DNA of 14,303 nucleotides. Origin: a bacterium (GTDB taxonomy: Bacteria > SZUA-182). This document shows, piece by piece, positions 6,925 to 13,987 of the stretch. Location: NCBI GenBank assembly GCA_003230635.1, contig QIFF01000359.1, positions 1-14,303 on the forward strand, read 5' to 3'. How positions within the stretch are numbered: position 1 is the stretch's first letter; each line of letters begins with the position of its first letter. Under the pieces are notes generated by a model that ran no database searches, was not told the DNA's origin, and saw nothing but the letters and a program-made list of their open reading frames with translations. Both the position numbers and the translations under genes were made by a program.

Positions 6925-7017
6925 GAGCTGGCCATGGGCGCAGGCAAACTGGCGGCTACCAGCATCGACCGCTATTTGAAGGGCGAGCCGCTGGTGCAGG
7001 AAGAAGCCGGAGCGTAG
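6925..7017 (+). pseudogene. Remnant of a second nfnB 3' end (30 codons plus stop)
   Basis: Read from 6925 in frame, the DNA encodes ELAMGAGKLAATSIDRYLKG followed by EPLVQEEAGA and TAG. It aligns without gaps to the last 30 residues of NfnB (6616-6708), with 23 of 30 identical residues and 72 of 93 identical bases by hand count. Most changes are synonymous or conservative (R/K twice, V/L). This indicates that the copy diverged under protein-level selection before it was lost. The upstream part of the gene is absent, replaced by the repeat elements at 6731-6924. It has no start codon context and is not expected to be expressed as a protein. It could come from a paralogue or from the original gene displaced by a transferred nfnB. 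Confidence 0.85.
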
Positions 7018-7027
7018 TTTTTTTTGA

Positions 7028-7055
7028 TGTCATTCCCGCGAAGGCGGGAATGACA
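7028..7055. repeat. Small palindromic repeat TGTCATTCCCGC/GCGGGAATGACA
   Basis: The perfect 12-bp arms TGTCATTCCCGC (7028-7039) and GCGGGAATGACA (7044-7055) enclose the loop GAAG. TCATTCCCGC...GCGGGAATGA repeats are widespread intergenic elements in many Gram-negative genomes (from memory). An eight-T run at 7018-7025 precedes it on the plus strand. On the minus strand the hairpin is followed by an A-run, so it is not a classic terminator on either strand. The right arm contains an ATG that artificially extends the following TPR gene. Confidence 0.7.
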
Positions 7056-7118
7056 CAAGTGTGCCAGGGACGCAAGCTTTCGGTCTGTACTCATTTTGAA
7101 ACATCAAAAGAAGACAAC

Positions 7119-8054
7119 ATGAACAAAAAATGGCTTGCAGCTTCAATAATTCTGGTCATAAGTTTACTCTTAATCTTGGCTGCCGTCTCAACTGATGATT
7201 ACTTCGTGGGACACAAAGCTGCACAGGAGGGTAAATTTGAAGAAGCGCTTGCAGCTTTTGAGAGAGTTATCGCCAAAAATCCTGATTATGCCGATGGTTG
7301 GAGTAATAAAGGGGGTGCCCTTTATAGCTTAGGGCGGTATGAAGACGCGCTTACGGCTTGGAATAAAGCTATCGCCATAGAATCTGATTACGCCAACACT
7401 TGGGACAATAAAGGGCTTGCCCTTCGTAAGTTAGGGCGTTATAAAGAGGCAATTGCCGCTTATGATAAAGCTATTGCCATAGAACCTGATTATGCCGTAG
7501 CTTGGCACAATAAAGGGGTTACTCTTAGTGCCCTAGGGCGGTATGAAGAAGCGCTTGTAGCTTATGATAAAGCTATTGCCATAGAACCTGATTATGCCGT
7601 AACTTGGCACAATAAAGGGGTTACTCTTAGTGCCCTAGGGCGGTATGAAGAAGCGCTTGTAGCTTGTGATAAAGCTATTGCTATAAAACCTGATTATGCC
7701 AATGCTTGGAACAGTAAAGGGGCTGCCCTTGGTGGGTTAGGGCGTTATGAAGAGGAGATTGCAGCTTATGATGAAGCTATCGCCATAAAACCTGATTATG
7801 CCAATGCTTATTATAACTTAGCCTGTAGCTATTCACTTAAAAAAGACCGGGCCATGGCCTTAAAATACTTAAAAACCGCTACAGATAACGGTTTTAATAA
7901 TCTTAAACTTATTGAAGAAAGCCCGGCTCTGGATTTCATTAGAAATACGCCGGAATACGGGCGGATAATTGATAGAAAGAAGTGGGGTTACCACCCAAGT
8001 GGCCTCCCGGATAGCATCCCAAATTTTCCCGAACAATACGGGAATGATAATTAG
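7119..8054 (+). CDS. Tetratricopeptide repeat protein with N-terminal signal or anchor
   Basis: The protein has 311 residues. MNKKWLAASIILVISLLLIL is a membrane anchor or signal peptide, so the TPRs face the periplasm. Six or so TPR units of 34 residues follow (consensus A.AYDKAIAIEPDYA.AW.NKG..L..LGRYEEAL), then a cap ending SPALDFIRNTPEYGRIID, which is common after bacterial TPR arrays. TPRs bind partner proteins; the partner is unknown. Start: ATG 7119 directly precedes the hydrophobic segment. A longer frame from 7050 begins inside a palindromic repeat and would put 23 polar residues before the anchor. The ribosome site is weak (AAAAGAAG). The body is more AT-rich than nfnB or kdsA, and two units are nearly identical at DNA level (7459-7560 and 7561-7662), a recent duplication. 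Confidence 0.88.
   Translation: MNKKWLAASIILVISLLLILAAVSTDDYFVGHKAAQEGKFEEALAAFERVIAKNPDYADGWSNKGGALYSLGRYEDALTAWNKAIAIESDYANTWDNKGLALRKLGRYKEAIAAYDKAIAIEPDYAVAWHNKGVTLSALGRYEEALVAYDKAIAIEPDYAVTWHNKGVTLSALGRYEEALVACDKAIAIKPDYANAWNSKGAALGGLGRYEEEIAAYDEAIAIKPDYANAYYNLACSYSLKKDRAMALKYLKTATDNGFNNLKLIEESPALDFIRNTPEYGRIIDRKKWGYHPSGLPDSIPNFPEQYGNDN
7459..7662 (+). repeat. Two tandem 102-bp units inside the TPR gene
   Basis: Units 7459-7560 and 7561-7662 start CTTATGATAAAGCTATTGCC and differ at one base by my count (GCCGTAGCTTGG against GCCGTAACTTGG, Ala to Thr). The neighbouring TPR units are clearly more diverged. Each unit is one 34-residue TPR, so copy-number change stays in frame. Confidence 0.88.
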
Positions 8055-8189
8055 AAAACGCTAATTTCTTGAAGTTACAACCGGTTGGACAAATACCATT
8101 GATACGTTTTTGTAAAACAAAGTAATGCCAATTTGCGTTGAAAGATAGAATAATCTGCCCTACATACTATATGGAGAATAATTATTAAT

Positions 8190-9044
8190 ATGCAGATACG
8201 TGAAATAAAAATCGGCAACATAACCATCGGCGGCAATAATCCCTTTGTACTGATGGCAGGACCGTGCGTATTGGAAAATGAAGAGCTGGCGCTGCAAATC
8301 GCCGGACAATTAAAGGAACTCTGCCAAAAACTGGACATACCGTTAATCTTCAAGGCTTCTTATGACAAGGCCAACCGCACCTCAGGCGATTCCTACCGCG
8401 GGCCTGGCCTGGAAAAGGGTTTGGAAATCCTGGCCAGGGTTAAGCAGGCCACCGGCCTGCCGGTGCTATCCGATGTTCACGAGGTTGGGCAGGTGAAAGC
8501 GGCGGCCCGGGTGCTGGATGTGCTGCAAATCCCGGCCCTGCTCTGCCGCCAGACGGATTTGATTGTTGCCGCCGCCGAAACCGGCAGGGTCTTGCACCTG
8601 AAAAAGGGGCAATTCATGGCCCCTCAGGACATGGCTTATGCCCTGGAAAAAGCGGCCGGCACTGGTAATCAAAACTTACTGCTGGGAGAGCGGGGCAGTT
8701 GCTTTGGCTATAACAACTTGGTGGTGGACATGCGCTCGCTGCCCATCATGCGCCAGTTGGGTTACCCGGTGGTCTTTGACGCCACCCACAGCGTGCAGTT
8801 GCCAAGTGCGGCCAAAGGGGTGTCAGGGGGCGAACGCCAATGGGTGTCCTATCTGTCCCGCGCTGCGGTAGCTACCGGGGTGGACGCCCTCTTCTGGGAG
8901 GTGCATCCCCAGCCGGAGCAAGCACGCTGTGACGGCCCCAATTCCCTGCCCCTGGCGCAAATAGTCCCGCTTTTGTCCCAGTTAAAGCAGATTGACCAGT
9001 TGGTTAAAAAAGATAGTTCCCTCTCCCCTTGGGGAGAGGGCTAG
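8190..9044 (+). CDS. kdsA: 3-deoxy-8-phosphooctulonate synthase (Kdo-8-P synthase)
   Basis: KdsA condenses phosphoenolpyruvate with arabinose 5-phosphate to Kdo 8-phosphate for the lipopolysaccharide inner core, in the cytoplasm. The 284 residues show MAGPCVLEN (22-30), FKASYDKANRTSGDSYRGPG (54-73), DVLQIPALLCRQTDL (110-124), KKGQFMAP (138-145), FGYNNLVVDMR (172-182) and FDATHSVQ (196-203). C26, H200, E237 and D248 match the four metal ligands of metal-dependent KdsA, unlike E. coli, which has Asn at the first position. GGAG (8172-8175) precedes ATG 8190. The last eight residues (LSPWGEG region) and the stop codon come from a palindromic repeat starting at 9019, so the natural C-terminus has been replaced or extended. 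Its presence marks a Gram-negative outer membrane. The other Kdo genes are not in the window. Confidence 0.96.
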   Translation: MQIREIKIGNITIGGNNPFVLMAGPCVLENEELALQIAGQLKELCQKLDIPLIFKASYDKANRTSGDSYRGPGLEKGLEILARVKQATGLPVLSDVHEVGQVKAAARVLDVLQIPALLCRQTDLIVAAAETGRVLHLKKGQFMAPQDMAYALEKAAGTGNQNLLLGERGSCFGYNNLVVDMRSLPIMRQLGYPVVFDATHSVQLPSAAKGVSGGERQWVSYLSRAAVATGVDALFWEVHPQPEQARCDGPNSLPLAQIVPLLSQLKQIDQLVKKDSSLSPWGEG

Positions 9045-9113
9045 GGTGAGGGGGTCCCCGATGGGACGAAAAAACTCCCCCTCACCTCAATCCTCTCCCC
9101 CAAGGGGAGAGGA
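9019..9113. repeat. Clover-type palindromic repeat, copy 2 (inverted relative to copy 1)
   Basis: Stem one is CCCTCTCCCC/GGGGAGAGGG (9019-9028 with 9031-9040), the centre is GGTGAGGGGG with CCCCCTCACC (9045-9054 with 9077-9086), and stem three is TCCTCTCCCC/GGGGAGAGGA (9091-9100 with 9104-9113). Its reverse complement follows the order of the element at 6731-6821: TCCTC...GAGGATT, AGGTG.GGGG, CCCTCACCCTAGCCCTC. So both belong to one family in opposite orientations. It overlaps the end of kdsA. Confidence 0.78.
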
Positions 9114-9123
9114 AGTTATAGCT

Positions 9124-9144
9124 GGGCAGCCGCAAGAGCTGCCC
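9124..9144. repeat. Short palindrome GGGCAGC/GCTGCCC
   Basis: GGGCAGC (9124-9130) and GCTGCCC (9138-9144) form a 7-bp stem with loop CGCAAGA. The wider string GGGCAGCCGCAAGAGCTGCC followed by CCTACA resembles a common intergenic repeat seen in other genomes (from memory). It lies between the clover repeat and the TMTC-like gene. Confidence 0.5.
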
Positions 9145-9180
9145 CTACATGTAGTCCTCCCTCCCTTCCAGCCTCAGTCC

Positions 9181-11373
9181 ATGAAGAAAATAAAGGCCAA
9201 AAAAGAAGCGCTGAAAACCCCAGAGAAGGCTAAGATAGGCGCCGGCTCCATTTACCCGCTTATCCTGATTCTCCTGGTTGGAATTCTGTGCTATTCCAAC
9301 ACCCTGCACGGCCCCTTTGTCTTTGACGATGCTCAGAACATCGTGGAGCTTGAGGGAGTCCACCTGGACAGTTTTTCTGCCGGTGAGCTATCCAAGTTAG
9401 GGCAGGCCATAGTGGAGAAGGGCCGGCCGGTAGCCATGCTTTCCCTGGCTCTCAATTACTACCTTGGCAAGCTGGATACCTTTGGCTATCATCTGGTTAA
9501 TCTTTGCATTCATCTGCTCACCGCGTTTCTGGTTTATCTCTTTCTGAAGCTTACCCTCGGCCTGCCCGGTTTGCAGGAGCGTTATGGAAAATATTCCGCT
9601 GAAATCGCCCTGCTCAGCGGCCTGCTTTTTGTGGCTCATCCCATTCAAATCCAGGCGGTAAGCTATATTGTCCAGCGCATGGCCTCGCTGGCGGCCCTGT
9701 TTTTCCTGTTGGCGCTTTACTGTTATGCTAGGGCGCGCCTGGCCGGGGGCAAGCTGCGGACAGCCTATTTTGCCGGCAGTGTTGTGGCCGGTCTGCTGGC
9801 CTTCGGCAGCAAGGAAAATAGCATAACCCTGCCCTTTTTTATCGCCCTCTACGAATACTACTTTTATCAGCGTTTAGAACTGGGCCAGGCCAAGAAAAGA
9901 TGGCTTTATACAATCATCGGCCTGCTCCTGCTGGCAGGTTTACTTGCTGGAATTTATATCAACTTCGACCTTAGCCAATTGCTGGCAGGCTATAAGACAC
10001 GCACTTTCACCCCCGGCCAGCGTATGCTTACCCAGTTGCGGGTAGTGGGTTTTTACCTGAGCCTGCTAATGTTGCCTCTACCCTCCCGGCTCAATCTGGA
10101 TCATCACTTTCCTCTTTCCTACTCACTGCTCAACCCGCCCAGCACCCTGCTTTGTCTGGCCCTTGTCCTGGGCTTGATTGCCGGCAGTGTTTATCTGGCC
10201 AAAAAGCGCCCCCTGATTTCCTTTTTTATAATTTGGTTCTGGGCCAACCTGGTGCTGGAATCCTCCTTTCTGCCCCTGGAACTGGTCTTTGAACACCGCC
10301 TGTACTTGCCCTCAGTGGGCTTCTTTCTGCTGCTCAGTATCCTGCTGGTAAAAGGTATTGAAAACTTAAAAATCCAAGCCCAGCTAAAACAGCAACTCAA
10401 GCTGGTGCTCTTGCTGGCCCTGATTGTTCCCCTGAGTACCATGACTTACCAGCGAAACAAGGTCTGGCAGGATGCCCTGGCCCTATGGGAAGACGCCGTC
10501 GGCAAGTCCCCGGGCAAGGCCAGGTCAAACTATAACCTGGGGCATGTCTATGCGGACAGGGGGCGGCTGGCGGAAGCGGCCCAATACCGGCGCACCCTGG
10601 AAATAGAACCTTCTCATAAGGACGCCCACAACAATCTGGCCAACATCTACATCAGGCAGGGCAAGCCCGAACAGGCCATTGCTGAGCATCTTGAGGAAAT
10701 AAAAAACAACCCCAACAATGACAAGGCCTACCATAACCTGGCCAATACTTATATGGATCAAGGCTTGCCGGAGAAAGCCCTTCAGGCCTATCAAAAGGCC
10801 ATTCAAATTAACCCGAAATTCGCCGCCGCTTATTACGGGCTGGCGGGTTATTATGAAGAAAAAAACGACTACCCCCAGGCCATCGACAACTATCAAAAGG
10901 CCCTTGAGCTTGAGCCGAATTTTGCCGAGGCCATGTATAGCTTGGGAACGGTTTACCAAAAGCAGCAAGCCCATCCCCAGGCCATCCAGTTATACCAGCA
11001 GGCCATCCAGCTCAAACCCGGCCTGGTTGAGCCCTATCTTAAACTGGGGGCATTATACCTGAATCTTAAATACTACCAGCGTGCCCAAGCCATTTATGAA
11101 AAAGTCTTGCATATCCAGCCCAGGCTGGTTGAGGCCCACTACAACTTGGGAATAGTCTATACCTTCAAGGGGATTCCCCGGCTGGCCGAGCGGGAGTACC
11201 TGGCTGTCCTGAAATTAAAACCAGACCATGCTCTGGCGCACAAGGAATTGGGGATTATCTACCTTGAGGCGGGCAATCCTGACAAAACCGTTCTCCACTT
11301 TAAAAAAAGCCTGGTCCTGTCCCCCCGGCAACCCCAGGCCGACAGGATGCGTCAAGTGATTGAGGAGCAATAA
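9181..11373 (+). CDS. TMTC-like GT-C membrane glycosyltransferase with C-terminal TPR domain
   Basis: The protein has 730 residues from ATG 9181. Residues 1-430 hold about ten hydrophobic segments. The first outer loop has GPFVFDDAQNI with D49 and D50, the acidic pair expected in GT-C transferases. VAHPIQIQAVSYIVQRMASL (about 151-170) and FGSKENSITLP (about 208-218) are hallmark motifs of TMTC-type and bacterial TPR-glycosyltransferase proteins. Residues 440-730 form eight to nine TPRs. The family transfers sugars from lipid donors to proteins on the outer side of the membrane; the eukaryotic TMTC enzymes O-mannosylate cadherins. The substrate here is unknown. The frame is open upstream to 8992, but that part translates the palindromic repeats (SPSPQSSPPRGE), so it is unlikely to be protein. 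No good Shine-Dalgarno precedes 9181, so the start is uncertain. Confidence 0.82.
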   Translation: MKKIKAKKEALKTPEKAKIGAGSIYPLILILLVGILCYSNTLHGPFVFDDAQNIVELEGVHLDSFSAGELSKLGQAIVEKGRPVAMLSLALNYYLGKLDTFGYHLVNLCIHLLTAFLVYLFLKLTLGLPGLQERYGKYSAEIALLSGLLFVAHPIQIQAVSYIVQRMASLAALFFLLALYCYARARLAGGKLRTAYFAGSVVAGLLAFGSKENSITLPFFIALYEYYFYQRLELGQAKKRWLYTIIGLLLLAGLLAGIYINFDLSQLLAGYKTRTFTPGQRMLTQLRVVGFYLSLLMLPLPSRLNLDHHFPLSYSLLNPPSTLLCLALVLGLIAGSVYLAKKRPLISFFIIWFWANLVLESSFLPLELVFEHRLYLPSVGFFLLLSILLVKGIENLKIQAQLKQQLKLVLLLALIVPLSTMTYQRNKVWQDALALWEDAVGKSPGKARSNYNLGHVYADRGRLAEAAQYRRTLEIEPSHKDAHNNLANIYIRQGKPEQAIAEHLEEIKNNPNNDKAYHNLANTYMDQGLPEKALQAYQKAIQINPKFAAAYYGLAGYYEEKNDYPQAIDNYQKALELEPNFAEAMYSLGTVYQKQQAHPQAIQLYQQAIQLKPGLVEPYLKLGALYLNLKYYQRAQAIYEKVLHIQPRLVEAHYNLGIVYTFKGIPRLAEREYLAVLKLKPDHALAHKELGIIYLEAGNPDKTVLHFKKSLVLSPRQPQADRMRQVIEEQ

Positions 11374-11420
11374 AAACACCTCTCTCCCTGAGAAGCAGAT
11401 ACATCAACGGAAACTCCCCC

Positions 11421-11449
11421 TTGTAATATAGGCTCATATCTGCTAAATT
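11421..11449 (+). promoter_or_regulatory. Candidate promoter upstream of lepA
   Basis: TTGTAA (11421-11426), a 17-nt spacer and TAAATT (11444-11449) preceded by TGC make an extended -10 type promoter candidate, about 65 bp upstream of the lepA start. An 8-bp inverted repeat AGCAGATA (11394-11401) and TATCTGCT (11437-11444) overlaps it and could be an operator or a chance match. Confidence 0.35.
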
Positions 11450-11515
11450 AGGCCAGACTTTTTAACAGCAAAAATTTGTGGGCACCTTGTTACTAACTTA
11501 GGCGTTGCCATCTCC

Positions 11516-13321
11516 TTGATAAAGCAAGACCAGATTCGCAATTTTTCTATTATTGCCCATATTGACCACGGCAAATCCACTCTAGCGGACAGGATGCTGG
11601 AATATACCGGCACCATCCCCGCCCGCCAGATGCAGGCCCAGGTGCTGGACGGGATGGAACTGGAGCGGGAACGGGGGATTACCATCAAGGCCACTGCGGT
11701 GCGCCTTCATTATAAGGCTGACGACGGCCAGACCTATGAGATGAACCTGATCGACACCCCCGGGCATGTGGACTTTACTTACGAGGTCTCCCGCGCCCTG
11801 GCAGCCTGCGAGGGGGTTCTGCTTTTGGTTGATGCTACCCAGGGGGTGCAGGCCCAGACCCTGGCCAATTTTTACCTGGCCCTGGAAAGTGACTTGACCA
11901 TTATCCCGGTAATCAATAAAATAGATTTGCCCAACGCCGAAGTGGAGCGGGTCAAAGGACAACTGGAACAGGTTTTGGATCTACCCCCTGGGGAGGCCAT
12001 TCTGACCAGCGCCAAAAACGGTTTGGGCACCCGGGAGGTGCTGGAGGCTATTGTGCGGCGCATTTCTCCCCCCCAAGGCCAGCCGCCAGCCCCCTTGAAG
12101 GCGCTGATTTTTGACTCCAGCTATGATGTTTATCGGGGGGTGGTCATCTATTTGCGGGTTTTGGACGGACAGGTTGCCCCCGGAATGAAGATTAAAACCA
12201 TGGCCTCGGGGGAGTGCCACCAGGTCAGTGAAGTAGGGATTTTTACCCCCCGCATGCAAGCTGCGGACTGTTTGTCCGCAGGCGAGGTGGGTTATGTCGT
12301 GGCCGGAATCAAGGATGTACGCGACAGCCATGTAGGGGACACCATTACCGAGGCCGACAAGCCTACCCAAACTCCTTTTGCCGGCTACCAAAGGGTTAAG
12401 CCCATGGTCTTCTCCGGGCTTTACCCGATTAATACTGGTGATTACGAGGCCCTGCGGGAGGCCCTGGAAAAACTCAAACTGAACGATGCCTCTTTTGTCT
12501 ATGAGCCGGAGACCTCGGCTGCTTTGGGATTTGGCTTCCGCTGCGGTTTTCTGGGTTTGTTGCATCTGGAGATTATCCAGGAGCGGCTGGAGCGGGAATT
12601 TGACCTGAGCCTGCTCACCACCGCCCCTACCGTAGGCTATAAAGTGAACCTGGTGAATGGAGAGGTCTGCCGGATACATACCCCGACCGCCTTTCCCGAC
12701 CGCCAGCAGATTGCCAAAATTGAGGAGCCGCTGGTGCTGGCGAGTATCATTGTCCCGGCCGAGTACTTGGGCGGGGTAATCCGCTTGTTGCAGGAAAAAC
12801 GCGGGGTGCAAAAGGAATTCCGTTACCTGGATCAAAAAACGGTTCTGACAAGTTACAATCTCCCCCTAAATGAGATGGTGCTCGATTTTTACGACCGCTT
12901 AAAATCCGTCTCCCGCGGCTATGCCTCCTTTGATTATGAGCCGATTGGTTACCAGGAGGCGGAGATTGTTAAACTGGAGTTGCTGATCAACGGGCAGCCG
13001 GTGGACGCCCTGTCCTGTCTGGTGCACAAGGATAAGGCCTATTATCAGGGGCGAAACCTGGTGGAGCGTTTGCGCAAGCTCATCCCGCGCCAGTTGTTTG
13101 AGGTGATCATTCAGTGTGCAATCGGCACTAAGGTCATCGCCCGGGATAGGGTCAAGCCCCTGGGCAAGAACGTAACCGCTAAATGCTATGGGGGCGACAT
13201 TACCCGCAAGCGCAAACTCTTGGAAAAGCAAAAGGAGGGCAAAAAGCGCATGAAACAAGTGGGCAAGATCAGCATTCCCCAGGACGCCTTTATGTCAATG
13301 GTAAAAAGAGATGCCTGCTGA
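11516..13321 (+). CDS. lepA: Elongation factor 4 (LepA), ribosomal back-translocase GTPase
   Basis: LepA is a translation GTPase that binds ribosomes and affects initiation, elongation under stress and 30S assembly. The 601-residue length is normal. G motifs are seen: AHIDHGKST (14-22), GITIKAT (54-60), DTPGHVDF (80-87), NKID (134-137) and SAK (165-167). [13 protein letters not shown], characteristic of LepA/EF-G domain III-IV, and the LepA-specific C-terminal stretch [20 protein letters not shown] follow. Start: TTG at 11516 is the only usable in-frame start between the upstream stops and the G1 motif, and it places [19 protein letters not shown] in register with the family. No Shine-Dalgarno is evident. 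It overlaps lepB by 11 bp, as in the classic lepA-lepB operon. Confidence 0.97.
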   Translation: MIKQDQIRNFSIIAHIDHGKSTLADRMLEYTGTIPARQMQAQVLDGMELERERGITIKATAVRLHYKADDGQTYEMNLIDTPGHVDFTYEVSRALAACEGVLLLVDATQGVQAQTLANFYLALESDLTIIPVINKIDLPNAEVERVKGQLEQVLDLPPGEAILTSAKNGLGTREVLEAIVRRISPPQGQPPAPLKALIFDSSYDVYRGVVIYLRVLDGQVAPGMKIKTMASGECHQVSEVGIFTPRMQAADCLSAGEVGYVVAGIKDVRDSHVGDTITEADKPTQTPFAGYQRVKPMVFSGLYPINTGDYEALREALEKLKLNDASFVYEPETSAALGFGFRCGFLGLLHLEIIQERLEREFDLSLLTTAPTVGYKVNLVNGEVCRIHTPTAFPDRQQIAKIEEPLVLASIIVPAEYLGGVIRLLQEKRGVQKEFRYLDQKTVLTSYNLPLNEMVLDFYDRLKSVSRGYASFDYEPIGYQEAEIVKLELLINGQPVDALSCLVHKDKAYYQGRNLVERLRKLIPRQLFEVIIQCAIGTKVIARDRVKPLGKNVTAKCYGGDITRKRKLLEKQKEGKKRMKQVGKISIPQDAFMSMVKRDAC

Positions 13322-13976
13322 GAACGAAGTCAAGCCGCAGCAAGCGGTCAAGCCGAAATCAGTTGCCCGCGAATATGCAGAAGCCTTTGTAATTGCTGTT
13401 GTTCTGGCCTTGTTCATTCGCACCTTTGTGGTGCAGGCTTTTAAAATACCTTCCGGCTCTATGCTGGGTACCCTGCAAATCGGCGATCATATTCTGGTCA
13501 ACAAGTTTATATATTGCTTTAGCGATCCAGAGCGGGGGGACATTATTGTCTTTAAGTATCCTGAGAATCCGGAGCGCGATTTTATTAAACGGGTAATCGG
13601 TTTGCCGGGAGAAAGCATTGAAATTAAGAATCAGGTGGTTTATATTAACGGTAAACCCCTGGAGGAATCTTACATTTGTCACACGCAGAAAGTGGCGGAG
13701 GGGGCTTACAGTACCCCGCGGGATAATTTCGGGCCCCTCAAAATTTCCCCACATAAGTATTTTATGATGGGTGATAACCGCGACAGCAGCATGGACAGCC
13801 GCTACTGGGGAATGCTCAAGGAAGATATGATTAGAGGCAAAGCCTTTGTTACCTATTGGTCTATAAAACCGGTTGTCAACGCCGATCGTCTGTCGCTGGT
13901 AAAACGCACTATCAACTACCTGGCTACTCTTACGGATCGCATCCGCTGGGGGCGGATCGGTAAGCTTATTCACTAA
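13311..13976 (+). CDS. lepB: Signal peptidase I
   Basis: This type I signal peptidase cleaves signal peptides from exported proteins at the outer face of the inner membrane. The 221 residues comprise a short cytoplasmic start, one membrane helix (about 24-43), then the catalytic region. Box B is KIPSGSML with Ser50 as nucleophile, and Box D is [13 protein letters not shown] with Lys93 as general base. [17 protein letters not shown] is Box E. A Gly stands where many homologues have Pro (SGSMLGTL against SGSMxPTL), which is a tolerated variant. It starts 11 bp inside the end of lepA, so the two are translationally coupled. Likely clients in this window are the PEP-CTERM protein and possibly the TPR protein. 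Confidence 0.96.
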   Translation: MPAENEVKPQQAVKPKSVAREYAEAFVIAVVLALFIRTFVVQAFKIPSGSMLGTLQIGDHILVNKFIYCFSDPERGDIIVFKYPENPERDFIKRVIGLPGESIEIKNQVVYINGKPLEESYICHTQKVAEGAYSTPRDNFGPLKISPHKYFMMGDNRDSSMDSRYWGMLKEDMIRGKAFVTYWSIKPVVNADRLSLVKRTINYLATLTDRIRWGRIGKLIH

Positions 13977-13987
13977 CGGGAGGAAGA

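Noticed and set aside
7018..7055. Intrinsic terminator (T-run with hairpin)
   Set aside because: The T-run precedes the hairpin on the plus strand, and on the minus strand it reads as A's after the stem, so neither strand has the stem then U-run order.
7050..7118. Longer start of the TPR gene
   Set aside because: The ATG is inside the right arm of a palindromic repeat and would place 23 polar residues ahead of the signal or anchor.
8992..9180. N-terminal extension of the TMTC-like gene from the upstream ATG
   Set aside because: The frame translates palindromic repeats and overlaps kdsA. A basic start followed directly by the first membrane helix begins at 9181.
11981..12835. Minus-strand 284-residue ORF inside lepA
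   Set aside because: It is a long antisense frame caused by GC-rich codon use in lepA; lepA matches its family over the whole length.
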